DNA of 64,000 bases. Origin: Rhodococcus sp. KRD197 (lineage in GTDB: Bacteria; Actinomycetota; Actinomycetes; Mycobacteriales; Mycobacteriaceae). The first letter of the stretch is position 1, and each line of letters begins with the position of its first letter. The position numbers were made by a program, and so were the translations under genes. The stretch lies in contig NZ_JABFAO010000002.1 of the NCBI RefSeq assembly GCF_017168235.1, forward strand, positions 1-64,000, in the 5' to 3' direction. Under the pieces are notes generated by a model. The model saw only the letters and a list, made by a program, of their open reading frames with translations, was not told the DNA's origin and made no database searches. This document shows positions 1-7,743 of the stretch, piece after piece.

Positions 1-426
1 GATCCGAGCATAGGGCTCGGTGACGGCGCGCTCGTGGCAGACCGCGAGCTCCGGCGTCGTGAACTCGTCGAGGTGGTGAATCGTTCGGATGCACCTGCCG
101 ACCGCATTCGCCGAGATGCAATCCTGGGCGTGGACGATGTCGAAACGACCAGCTCGCGAGAATGCCTCGCCCAGAACATCTATGGATCGAAGGATCCGCT
201 CGCCCACGCTCTCGTCCACCCGCGACTCGAACGGCACCATCTCCACCGTCACCGCGTCATCCACCGGACGGAAGAACGCATCGTCCCCACCCCGACCGAG
301 CGAGAACACCGTGACCTCGGCACCAGCGCGTGCCAGCGCCTCCGCCAGATGCAGGGTATGCACCACCCCACCACGCGGCTTCGACGAATACGTCAGCAGG
401 GCAACGTGCAGCGACTCCACGGTCAT
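1..426 (-). CDS. MSMEG_0565-family glycosyltransferase, N-terminal part (cut by window edge)
   Basis: Only the first 142 codons are in the window; the gene runs off the left edge. The visible start has a GT-B style N terminus: a beta-strand (LHVALLTYS), then a Gly-rich loop (KPRGGVVHT) and the stretch IVHAQDCISA typical of group 1 glycosyltransferases. IHHLDEFTTPEL is characteristic of the glycosyltransferase conserved at the end of actinobacterial nitrogen-starvation clusters. The ATG overlaps the stop of the upstream nitrilase-like gene as ATGA, so it is the last visible gene of the operon that begins at 6709. The sugar substrate cannot be read from this fragment. Confidence 0.8.
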   Translation of the reverse strand, partial: MTVESLHVALLTYSSKPRGGVVHTLHLAEALARAGAEVTVFSLGRGGDDAFFRPVDDAVTVEMVPFESRVDESVGERILRSIDVLGEAFSRAGRFDIVHAQDCISANAVGRCIRTIHHLDEFTTPELAVCHERAVTEPYARI

Positions 427-1271
427 TGCAGTTCCTTCTCCAGCAGGTTCGGGTAGCTGTCCACCCGACGCTCCTGCAAGTGGTACAGGACCCGTCTGGC
501 GCGGTCGACCTCGGCGTCGATGTCGATGTCGCACACGGCCAGACCGCCTTTGGACCATGTCTTCGCCAGCACATCTCCACCCGGACCGACGATCTTCGCC
601 TGGCCCAGGAATCGAAGTGAACCCATGGTGCCGGTCTGGTTGGACGAGACGAGGACCACCTGATTCTCCGCGGCACGAGCTGCGTCGTACAGGTCGAACA
701 GTCTCGACTGACGATCGTTCGGCAGGCTGGACGCGCGATCGGTGACACTCGCGGGCCACGCCGACAACGCGGCGATGACACGCGCGCCGTCCAGCGCCAA
801 CGTGCGTGCGGATTCGGGGAAGGTCTTGTCGTAGTCGATCAACATCCCCATGCGGCCCACCGGAGTGTCGAAGGCATCGAACCGGTCACCGGCGGCGTAG
901 GCCAGAGATTCCCCCAGCGGCTGGTGGACCTTCCGGTGACTACCCAACACACCGTCACCGGTGACGCAGGCAGCCGCGTTGTAGCGCAGCCCGTTCGACA
1001 GTTCGGTGTATCCGATGCATACGGTCATCGCACCTGCGGCGAGCCGAATCGCAGTGATCTCCGGGCCATCCACGTCGAGAGTCGGAGGCAGCTCCGAAAC
1101 ATCGGGGTTCCGCAAACTGTCGATGTACCCGCCCAGCGACGCGTCGGGCAGCACGAGCAGGTCGATACCGTCCCGCTTCGCACCCTCGATGATCGTCGTG
1201 ATCTTGAGTACCGCGCGGTCGACGTCTCGACCGAAATGCGCGGCGAGCGCACCTATCCGAACCACAGCCAC
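423..1271 (-). CDS. Nitrilase-superfamily protein lacking the catalytic Glu and Cys (probable pseudoenzyme)
   Basis: About 282 residues with the full carbon-nitrogen hydrolase fold, closely similar to the product of 2836-3717 in the same operon (shared KVHQPLGE, FDTPVGRMGM, AKIVGPGG). The family triad is Glu-Lys-Cys. Here the Glu position is Asp43 (VLPDASLGGY), the Lys is kept (Lys114, HRKVHQPLG) and the Cys position is Asp146 (MLIDYDKTFPE). The intact neighbour has VLPEACLGGY and MQICYDKGFPE. The frame is open and otherwise well conserved, so this is not simple decay; a structural or regulatory partner is plausible but inferred. I chose the GTG at 1271, just after the upstream stop at 1276; a GTG at 1265 is possible. 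No amidase or nitrilase activity is expected by the usual mechanism. Confidence 0.85.
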   Translation of the reverse strand: MAVVRIGALAAHFGRDVDRAVLKITTIIEGAKRDGIDLLVLPDASLGGYIDSLRNPDVSELPPTLDVDGPEITAIRLAAGAMTVCIGYTELSNGLRYNAAACVTGDGVLGSHRKVHQPLGESLAYAAGDRFDAFDTPVGRMGMLIDYDKTFPESARTLALDGARVIAALSAWPASVTDRASSLPNDRQSRLFDLYDAARAAENQVVLVSSNQTGTMGSLRFLGQAKIVGPGGDVLAKTWSKGGLAVCDIDIDAEVDRARRVLYHLQERRVDSYPNLLEKELQ

Positions 1272-1275
1272 AGTC

Positions 1276-2556
1276 CTATACCGTAGACCTTTCCGGCTGC
1301 GCCGCACTGATCTCGAGCCCGATGGCATCGGCCAAGAACTCCGCGTCCCGGGAAACGGACGCGAAACGCCCCGAACCCCAGGTGTGTTGCCAGGGCAAGC
1401 CCAGGAAGTACAGGCCGGGCACCGCTGTCACACCACGATTGTGCGTCGGGTGTCCCTGGCCGTCGAAGGCGCCGACCTCGAGCCACGAGTAGTCGGTCCG
1501 GAAGCCGACCGACCACACCACCGCGGTGATTCCGGCGTCGGCGAGATCGAGTTCGGTGGTTTCCGTCTCGGGCCGCCACACCGGAACGTAGCGCGTTTCG
1601 GTAGGTGCCGAGATACCTTCGCGTTCGATGTAGGCGTCGATGCTGTCCTTGATCGACTCCGCGACGGCATCGGCCGAGTCGAGGGAAGCTTCGAGAGTCG
1701 GCGCGAACCGCAACACACCGTCGTCGACGCCCATCAGGCGCCCGTACAGGCGCATCCCCTCGGTGGCGAACGCGCGCAGGTCGATGTCTCGGCCACCGTC
1801 GCGACCGGTCACGTAGTGGTTGGTGTTCTCGCGTTTGCCGACGCCACCGGGTTGGTTTTCGATGGGAACATCATAGGTCCCCATGTCGTGCAACCAGGCG
1901 ACACAGTCACGGCCGCGGTAGAACCGCGCCACGCGCGGCGCAGTTCCCGCAACCAGGTGCACTCGTCGACCATCCACGTGCAAGTCCTCGGCGATCTGTG
2001 CGCCGGATTGGCCGGTGCCGACCACCAGCACGTCACCATCCGGAAACTGGTGCGAACCGCGGTATTGCGAGGAGTGGATCTGCGTGATGCTCGGCGGTAG
2101 TTTCTCCGCGAAGCGAGGAATGGTCGGAATGTGATAGCCCCCGATCGCCACCACGATGTGTTCGGCGTGCATCGGCCCGGCGGTCGTGTCGAGATCGAAT
2201 CCAGCTGCCTCGTCGGGATCGCCGAATCGGGGTTGCCCGCGGCGAGCAGCGAGCACCGAAACATGCTCCCGCACGGGCGCATCGAAGCTCTGCGCATACC
2301 GCAACACGAACTCGTAGACCTCGTCGCGTTTCATGAACCCGTCCGGGTCGTCGCCGTCGTAGGAGAAGCCCGGAAGCGAGCACTGCCAGTTCGGGGTGAC
2401 CAGGGTGAAGTTGTCCCAGCGAGAGTCCTTCCACTCGTGTGCAATCGTGTCACGTTCCAACACAACGTGTTCGACTCCGCGCTGAGTGAGGTGCCAACTG
2501 ATCGACAGGCCCGCTTGCCCGCCCCCGATCACGATGACGGTGTGATTGGCGGTCAT
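1276..2556 (-). CDS. MSMEG_0569-family flavin-dependent oxidoreductase (NitH-like)
   Basis: A 426-residue two-dinucleotide-fold flavoprotein of the FMO/TrkA-like group. The N terminus has an FAD-binding GGGQAG at residues 11-16, and a second Rossmann motif (VVGTGQSGAQ) follows near residue 180 for NAD(P)H. IHSSQYRGSHQF resembles the linker of flavin monooxygenases. Its place between the MSMEG_0570-like gene (ATGA overlap at 2553-2556) and the pseudo-nitrilase (4 bp gap) matches NitH of Nit1C clusters, which have been linked to cyanide assimilation in Pseudomonas and to nitrogen starvation in cyanobacteria and mycobacteria. The substrate is not known from sequence. Confidence 0.85.
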   Translation of the reverse strand: MTANHTVIVIGGGQAGLSISWHLTQRGVEHVVLERDTIAHEWKDSRWDNFTLVTPNWQCSLPGFSYDGDDPDGFMKRDEVYEFVLRYAQSFDAPVREHVSVLAARRGQPRFGDPDEAAGFDLDTTAGPMHAEHIVVAIGGYHIPTIPRFAEKLPPSITQIHSSQYRGSHQFPDGDVLVVGTGQSGAQIAEDLHVDGRRVHLVAGTAPRVARFYRGRDCVAWLHDMGTYDVPIENQPGGVGKRENTNHYVTGRDGGRDIDLRAFATEGMRLYGRLMGVDDGVLRFAPTLEASLDSADAVAESIKDSIDAYIEREGISAPTETRYVPVWRPETETTELDLADAGITAVVWSVGFRTDYSWLEVGAFDGQGHPTHNRGVTAVPGLYFLGLPWQHTWGSGRFASVSRDAEFLADAIGLEISAAQPERSTV

Positions 2557-2843
2557 AACAGTTCAGCTCCCGACATGCTCACTACCCGGACTGCGCCGGT
2601 GCGGAAGGCGGCGCCGGTAGCGGCGATCTCTTCCATTTGTTGCGCTGCTGACGTGCAACGCATTCCGAACTTCTCCAGCACTCGGTCACTGGCCACGGTC
2701 AGCGCTGTGGAGGCGCGTGCGAGAAAGTCTGCCACGGTGTACTCGGCTCCCGGTTCGAGATAGTCGTGCATCACCAGCGACGGGGAATAGCAGGACTGCT
2801 CGCGACCATCGGGCCACTGAACGACGAACTTCATCTCAGGCAT
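2553..2843 (-). CDS. MSMEG_0570-family nitrogen-starvation protein (NitG-like)
   Basis: A 96-residue conserved protein with no recognised catalytic motif. It begins MPEMKFVVQWPDG and has one Cys in the segment QSCYSPS, followed by a predicted helical half. Length and the opening strand match the small conserved protein that always accompanies the radical SAM and flavoprotein genes of these clusters. The ATG at 2843 lies inside the 3' end of the upstream hydrolase gene (8 bp overlap) and the stop overlaps the flavoprotein start as ATGA, so translation is probably coupled. Molecular role unknown; a carrier or chaperone for cluster enzymes is only a guess. Confidence 0.8.
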   Translation of the reverse strand: MPEMKFVVQWPDGREQSCYSPSLVMHDYLEPGAEYTVADFLARASTALTVASDRVLEKFGMRCTSAAQQMEEIAATGAAFRTGAVRVVSMSGAELL

Positions 2844-3717
2844 GGGCCGGCTCCTTCGTGATGGTGCGGTACACCGATGGCCGACGGTCGCGCAGGTTGT
2901 ACATACCGCCGCCGCGAGCGGCACCGATGAGTTCGGCCACGTCTACGGTCGCCGTGGCGAGCCCGGGTTCGACTCCGGTTCCCGCGAGAATCTCGCCACC
3001 CGGTCCGACGATCTTCGCGCTGCACACGAACCGCAACGAGCCGAAGGTGCCGGCCTGGTTCGCGGCCACCCAGATCACCTGGTTCTCCAGCGCGCGGGCT
3101 CGGTCGTAGATGTCGAACCGTTGCTTCCAACGGTCGTCCTCCATATTGGACACCGTGGCCGTGCGGGCGGTCGGCCACGCCGAGATGGAGGTGATGATCT
3201 CTGCACCGTCGAGGGCGAGTTCTCGTGCAGCCTCGGGGAATCCCTTGTCGTAGCAGATCTGCATACCCATTCGCCCGACCGGAGTGTCGAATGCTGCGTA
3301 GCTGTCACCGGCGTCGTAGCAGAGGTTTTCTCCGAGCGGCTGGTGCACCTTCCGGTACGAGCCGAGGATGCCGTCGCCGTGGAGCGTTACGGCAGCGTTG
3401 TACCGCGTATCACCGTCCTTCTCACAGAACCCGAGCGTCACAACCATGTCACCGGCCATGTCGGCGACGCGCTTCAGTTCGGGGCCGTCGAGTTCGAGTG
3501 CAGGCGGCAGGCTTTCGAGCCGGCGCCGACGCGCGGGTTCGGATTCGTCTCCGCCGCCGAGGCTGGGGAGGTATCCGCCGAGGCAGGCCTCCGGGAGCAC
3601 GAGCAGTTGGCTTCCTCGATTGCGTGATTCCTCGAGCAGTGCGGCTATGGTGCGGTAGCCCTGTTCCATGTCGCGGCCGAACTCGGCCGCGGCCACGGAG
3701 ATGGTCACGTCGTTCAT
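2836..3717 (-). CDS. Carbon-nitrogen hydrolase / nitrilase-superfamily enzyme with intact triad (NitC position)
   Basis: A 293-residue carbon-nitrogen hydrolase. The triad is Glu43 (VLPEACLGGY), Lys123 (YRKVHQPLGE) and Cys155 (QICYDKGFPE). It is shorter than cyanobacterial Nit6803-type nitrilases, which are near 340 residues, and its motifs around the Cys look closer to amidase/ureidopropionase-like branches, so nitrile or amide as substrate is open. It occupies the nitrilase slot of the Nit1C-type operon. The start at 3717 overlaps the stop of the GNAT-AIR synthase gene (ATGA). A close paralogue without the catalytic residues lies two genes downstream. Confidence 0.87.
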   Translation of the reverse strand: MNDVTISVAAAEFGRDMEQGYRTIAALLEESRNRGSQLLVLPEACLGGYLPSLGGGDESEPARRRRLESLPPALELDGPELKRVADMAGDMVVTLGFCEKDGDTRYNAAVTLHGDGILGSYRKVHQPLGENLCYDAGDSYAAFDTPVGRMGMQICYDKGFPEAARELALDGAEIITSISAWPTARTATVSNMEDDRWKQRFDIYDRARALENQVIWVAANQAGTFGSLRFVCSAKIVGPGGEILAGTGVEPGLATATVDVAELIGAARGGGMYNLRDRRPSVYRTITKEPAHA

Positions 3718-5114
3718 GCTTCTCCCAATCCGGTCACGGTGGACGTGACCGCGCGAGTGGTGATTCCGTCGGGCCATCGCAGTGCGACGCCCGGATGGTC
3801 GGTGAGTTCTCCGCATGCTGCGGATACTGCTGGTCCCGACGCGGCGAGTGGGGCGCCGGGACGGTCCGCGGTGATCATCGCGAACCCGGGAAAGCATGTG
3901 ACCCATTCACCCATGGATGCGGAGTCGGGCTTCGGTATGGATGCCACGTCGAGAACGGCCCCGGTTCCGCAGGCCTCGGCCAACATTCCTACCGTCCCGG
4001 CCAAACCTGCCATGCTGACATCCTTCGCCGCTCGAGGTGCAGTGCGAGCAACGAACGATGCCATCGTGGTGAGTTCTGTGGAGTTGCGCCGCGAGGACGA
4101 GTCCCATTGCTGACCGTGATAGCCGCGGCGCCAACGACCTTCGATGTCGACGGTGAGAGTCAGTCGGTCACCACTGGATGCACCGCCGGCTCGAATGGGT
4201 GCGACACTGCGGCCCAGCGCCGTGACCGACAGCGCGGACGGCACGCCCACCTGGGTGTGTCCACCCAGCACCGGTACCTGCCATGCGGTGGACGCTGCTG
4301 CCAGCCCCCTGATGATGCGAGTCAGCCTGGATCGGGTGGGCGCACCCACCGAGTCGAGCATGCCGACGGCGTGGGCGCCCATGGCGGAGAGGTCGTTCAG
4401 ATTCACCAGTGCGGCACACCATCCGGCCCATTCGGGGTCGCGGTCGACCATCGAGGGGATGATGGCGTCGCACGCGGCGATGACATCGCTGCCGGGGACC
4501 GGAACACCGTCGTCGCCGCGAAAACCTTTCGGACCGAGTCCGAGTGGTGCAGCCTTCAACGGCGCCAGCACGCTAGCCAGCATCGCTTTGGTCGATGAGA
4601 CCAGCCGGTCGATCCGGTCGATCGGCCACCACATGGACACGTGTGGTGCCCCTGCCACCTGAACGTCCTCGCGCCGGACCCACCCCAATGCGGCGAACAG
4701 CGATTCGTGCTGCTTCTGCACCACGGCATCGAAACGCAAGACGCCCTGGCTTTCTGCATACGCACATGCCGCGCGGACCAGGGCGGGTCCGACCCCGGAC
4801 GTTCGCGCCGCACCGGAGACCACGAGGCGGCTTCCCGCCCACCAGCCGAGATCGACGTCGGTACGGGGAGCGAGTCGAACGCCGCCGAGCAGGGTACCGT
4901 CGGGCGCGTTGGCCGTCAGCACGATGCAGCGCGGGTCGTCGTCGACATCATCGTGGTCGGTGCCTGCGAACAGACCCTGTTCGGCGACGAAGACATCGCG
5001 CCGCAGAGCCCGGTAGTGGTTCAATTGCTCGGCATCCGAACAGGGTTGAACGAGAAACTGCGGCTGCACCGTCGTGACTGTGCCCGAGAGTCCTGCCAGG
5101 TCCGTGGCGTACAT
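3714..5114 (-). CDS. GNAT acetyltransferase-AIR synthase fusion (MSMEG_0567/Sll0787-like; NitE-NitF fused)
   Basis: A 466-residue two-domain protein. Residues ~20-165 form a GNAT-like domain (RLVVSGAARTSGVGPALV is the acetyl-CoA loop region; QKQHESLFAALGW follows). Residues ~190-466 resemble AIR synthase/PurM and selenophosphate synthetase ATPases (GDDGVPVPG; NLNDLSAMGAHAVG like the PurM nucleotide region). In many Nit1C clusters these are separate genes (nitE, nitF). The start at 5114 has AGGAGG 8 bases upstream, inside the end of the radical SAM gene, so coupling is likely. The acceptor and the phosphorylated substrate are unknown. Confidence 0.85.
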   Translation of the reverse strand: MYATDLAGLSGTVTTVQPQFLVQPCSDAEQLNHYRALRRDVFVAEQGLFAGTDHDDVDDDPRCIVLTANAPDGTLLGGVRLAPRTDVDLGWWAGSRLVVSGAARTSGVGPALVRAACAYAESQGVLRFDAVVQKQHESLFAALGWVRREDVQVAGAPHVSMWWPIDRIDRLVSSTKAMLASVLAPLKAAPLGLGPKGFRGDDGVPVPGSDVIAACDAIIPSMVDRDPEWAGWCAALVNLNDLSAMGAHAVGMLDSVGAPTRSRLTRIIRGLAAASTAWQVPVLGGHTQVGVPSALSVTALGRSVAPIRAGGASSGDRLTLTVDIEGRWRRGYHGQQWDSSSRRNSTELTTMASFVARTAPRAAKDVSMAGLAGTVGMLAEACGTGAVLDVASIPKPDSASMGEWVTCFPGFAMITADRPGAPLAASGPAVSAACGELTDHPGVALRWPDGITTRAVTSTVTGLGEA

Positions 5115-5118
5115 GAAA

Positions 5119-6174
5119 TCAACCTCCTGCATTCTGCAGAACACTGCAGGCTCCGCAGGCCGCGCATCCCGCGTTCTGGTCGGAGCCGAGCATCGACGCC
5201 GCCTGCAGTTCCTTCGCGACGCGGCGCGTGACATCCTCGAGGATGCTCGACGGCGGTGCGATTGCCCGGTCGACCTCGACGGCGAGAGTTCCGCCGAGCG
5301 GGCGGAAGGGCACGATGAAGGGATAGACGCCCATTTCGATCAGTTCCACTGCACCCGATACCAATTCGTCGGGGTCCTCACCGAGCCCGACCAGCAGATA
5401 GGTGGAAACCTGGTTGCGTCCGAACACCCGCACCGCTTCCGCCCACGCTGCGCGGTACTCGGTCAGCGGCACGGACGCCTTACCCGGCATCCAGGCCCGC
5501 CGAACATCGTCGTCGAGCGATTCGACGTGAATCCCGATCGACTCGGCCCCCGCGTCGAACAGCTCGGTGATCGTCTCCAGGTCACCGGGAGGTTCGCACT
5601 GAACCTGGATCGGTAGATTCGGGACCACCGCTTTGATCGCGCGGACGCACCGGGCGAGGTGCCGGGCGCCTCGGTCCTTCGCCGCGGATGTCCCCGTCGT
5701 CATCACCATCTGGGTGACACCGTCGAGCCGGACCGCGGCCTCGGCGACCTCGGCCAGCTGCGCCGGCGTCTTGACCGCGATGGTGTCCCCTGCCTCCAGC
5801 GATGCCTCGATCGAGCAGAACCTGCACCGCTGATCTGCGTCGTATCTGATGCACGTCTGCACCACAGTCGTGGCCAGGACGCTCGATCCGTGCAGCTTGG
5901 CGATCTTCTCGTAGGCGATACCGTCAGCGGTTTCGAGGTCGTAGAACCGCGGCCGTTCCACGGGCTCGACATCGAGGCCGATGTCGTTGCCGTCGAGGAG
6001 AACTCGGCCGCCTTCGAGGACGTACGGACTCGACGGATTGCGCGGGATGGCTGCGCCCAGACCGTCGATTCGCATATGCCCGTCGTCGCTGGGCCCTGCG
6101 CCGGCCGTTCTGTTGACCGGTGGCGTTCCGCGGACTCCGAGCAACGCCAGGTCTACACGCGTACTGACCGACAT
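5119..6174 (-). CDS. MSMEG_0568-family radical SAM protein (NitD-like)
   Basis: A 351-residue radical SAM enzyme. The cluster-binding cysteines are Cys108, Cys117 and Cys120, spaced CX8CX2C rather than the usual CX3CX2C; this unusual spacing fits the family. The barrel follows (MVMTTGTSA, IQVQCEPPGD, IGIHVESLDDD, STYLLVGLGE). The C terminus has a second group, Cys337, Cys340 and Cys343 (CX2CX2C), a candidate auxiliary iron-sulfur site. It is the second gene of the operon, 10 bp after the MSMEG_0572-like gene. The reaction is not known; Nit1C clusters need this gene in cyanide-assimilating strains according to published work on the cluster. Confidence 0.9.
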   Translation of the reverse strand: MSVSTRVDLALLGVRGTPPVNRTAGAGPSDDGHMRIDGLGAAIPRNPSSPYVLEGGRVLLDGNDIGLDVEPVERPRFYDLETADGIAYEKIAKLHGSSVLATTVVQTCIRYDADQRCRFCSIEASLEAGDTIAVKTPAQLAEVAEAAVRLDGVTQMVMTTGTSAAKDRGARHLARCVRAIKAVVPNLPIQVQCEPPGDLETITELFDAGAESIGIHVESLDDDVRRAWMPGKASVPLTEYRAAWAEAVRVFGRNQVSTYLLVGLGEDPDELVSGAVELIEMGVYPFIVPFRPLGGTLAVEVDRAIAPPSSILEDVTRRVAKELQAASMLGSDQNAGCAACGACSVLQNAGG

Positions 6175-6184
6175 GGCTCTTCTC

Positions 6185-6709
6185 CTAGACCATGTAGGTC
6201 GAGTTGATGATGGCGCCCTTGCGGGCGTAGTGAATCAGCGCATCCTGCACGTCGAGCGGGTGCGCCGGAATCACACCCTCGATCAGGTCCTCTTCGCGTC
6301 CGCCGTGCAGTGCGAGACCGAACCGGCAGCAGAAGACGGTGCCACCTTCGGAGATGAACGTCGCAAGCGAGTCGTTGATGTTCTGCTCGCCGGGGAAACC
6401 CGAGTCACCTGTGGTCGGAAAGCCCCGAGTGGCAAGACAATTGATTGCGCCGGGGCCGTAGAAGTACATCGCGGACTCGAAACCCTTGCGTAGCGCGCGC
6501 GTCGCCTGGAGCACTGCGACGAAGCTCACCGAGGACTCGTGGGCGATGCCGTGCACCAACGTGAAGTAGCTTTCGCCGTTCTCGGCCTTGTAGTCGGGAA
6601 AGATCTTGGTGGAACCGTAGATGTTGCTGCCCTTGGGGAGCGACGGGTGCGGGATCTCTCCGAGGGACTTCGCGATGTTCTCGGCGATGGTCTTGTCGAT
6701 GTCTGACAC
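6185..6709 (-). CDS. MSMEG_0572/Sll0783-family nitrogen-starvation protein (NitB-like), first gene of operon
   Basis: A 174-residue conserved protein of unknown function, recognisable by the context and by segments such as HPSLPKGSNIYGSTK, TLVHGIAHESSVSFV and GVIPAHPLDVQDALIHYA. It has a DsrE-like feel (CCRFGLALHG) but I do not claim that fold. The start is GTG at 6709 with AGGAG about 10 bases upstream. It opens the minus-strand operon of eight genes that runs to the window edge; homologues are induced on nitrogen starvation in cyanobacteria and are named accordingly. Confidence 0.85.
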   Translation of the reverse strand: MSDIDKTIAENIAKSLGEIPHPSLPKGSNIYGSTKIFPDYKAENGESYFTLVHGIAHESSVSFVAVLQATRALRKGFESAMYFYGPGAINCLATRGFPTTGDSGFPGEQNINDSLATFISEGGTVFCCRFGLALHGGREEDLIEGVIPAHPLDVQDALIHYARKGAIINSTYMV

Positions 6710-6944
6710 TGGTGGATGCTCCTGTGTTGTGAAAACGATGGAGGAGTCGGCGGACTGACGTTGGCCACCGGCGAAAGAGTGTGATCAGGCCTCCTCGGCC
6801 ATGGAACAAGTACAGGCCTCGTCGATTTCCGATTGGTCACGGTCGGAATAACGCCCTGTTTCGAAGGCCTCACGGCTGTGGGGGCCGTCACCCCGATACT
6901 CTTGGGTGGTGTCCCACCGTCCGCACGCTCAGTAAGAGGGATCG
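6710..6944. promoter_or_regulatory. Divergent intergenic region driving the nitrogen-starvation operon and a membrane-protein pair
   Basis: This 235 bp region separates the minus-strand Nit1C-type operon from the plus-strand membrane genes and must hold both promoters. I see no clear GlnR-type half-site pair and no strong hairpin. The operon side carries an AGGAG ribosome-binding site just before 6709. Nothing else can be supported by eye. Confidence 0.4.
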
Positions 6945-7325
6945 ATGATCGGCGCCGTCACCGGCTTGTTGTATGCGCTCTCGCTTGTCGTCGGCCTGTG
7001 GGTTCTGCTCAAGCTCGCCAGAAACAGTCCGGTTCTGCTGAAGAACAGATCGGACCGAGCCCTGTTCTGGACGATCTCGGCGACCGAGGCAGTCGTGCTC
7101 GCACAGGCCATCATCGGGTTCGTCATGATGTTCACCAGCGATCGCGATATCCACCGGATCACATTCGGTTCATATCTGATCGGGTTGCTGTTACTGCTGC
7201 CCATCGGCACCTGGTGGTCGCTGGGCGATCGCTCCCGCGGCGGCACCGCCGTCCTGCTCGTCGCCGTCGCCACCCTCGCGGCCATGGTGCTGCGCCTCAG
7301 CCAGATATGGGCCGGATATGCCTGA
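6945..7325 (+). CDS. Small integral membrane protein, unknown function
   Basis: 126 residues, mostly hydrophobic, with about four predicted transmembrane segments (residues ~2-23, 43-65, 72-90 and 98-118) joined by short charged loops (ARNSPVLLKNRSDR, SDRDIHR). No catalytic or binding motif was recognised. It overlaps the next gene by 8 bp, and both are small four-helix membrane proteins, so they probably act together. Divergent from the nitrogen-starvation operon, but nothing in the sequence ties it to that pathway. Confidence 0.7.
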   Translation: MIGAVTGLLYALSLVVGLWVLLKLARNSPVLLKNRSDRALFWTISATEAVVLAQAIIGFVMMFTSDRDIHRITFGSYLIGLLLLLPIGTWWSLGDRSRGGTAVLLVAVATLAAMVLRLSQIWAGYA

Positions 7326-7731
7326 CACTCTGCAACAAGCGACGCGCACCGGTTTCGGTCGCTTTCTCATCGCTGTCTACGCAGTGTTCGCCGTCGCCGC
7401 GACGTCGCGGTCGATCGTGCAGCTGACAACCCGATTCGAGGTTGCGCCGCTCGCGTACATCCTGTCCGCGGTGGCAGCGGTGGTGTACATCATCGCCACC
7501 ATCGGGCTCGCCCGTGCCACCGAGGCCTCGCGACGCGTCGTGACGGTCTCCTGCATCATCGAACTCGTCGGGGTGCTCGCCATCGGGGCGCTCAGCTACA
7601 TCGCACCCCAGGATTTCCCGGACGCCACCGTGTGGTCGCACTTCGGCCAGGGGTACCTGTTCATCCCTGTCATCCTGCCCATCGCCGGACTCTGGTGGCT
7701 GCGGCGTACCCGGGAAGCCGGGGAAGGTTGA
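7318..7731 (+). CDS. Small integral membrane protein, partner of the preceding gene
   Basis: 137 residues with about four hydrophobic helices (residues ~16-36, 45-66, 76-96 and 108-128) and an Arg-rich C terminus (RRTREAG). The motif FARFLI-type start (GFGRFLIAVYAVFAVAATSRS) resembles a family of uncharacterised actinobacterial membrane proteins. It starts inside the preceding gene (8 bp overlap), which implies coupled translation. It converges on the SRPBCC gene with only 12 bp between and no visible terminator. Function unknown. Confidence 0.72.
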   Translation: MPDTLQQATRTGFGRFLIAVYAVFAVAATSRSIVQLTTRFEVAPLAYILSAVAAVVYIIATIGLARATEASRRVVTVSCIIELVGVLAIGALSYIAPQDFPDATVWSHFGQGYLFIPVILPIAGLWWLRRTREAGEG

Positions 7732-7743
7732 TTCAGTCCGGCC

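Noticed and set aside
3225-4598. A 457-codon plus-strand frame opposite the nitrilase and GNAT-AIR synthase genes
   Set aside because: High-GC shadow; it is Arg/Cys-rich without domains and spans two real genes on the other strand.
6710-6944. GlnR box before the nitrogen-starvation operon
   Set aside because: I looked for paired GTNAC/GAAAC-type half-sites on both strands and found none convincing.
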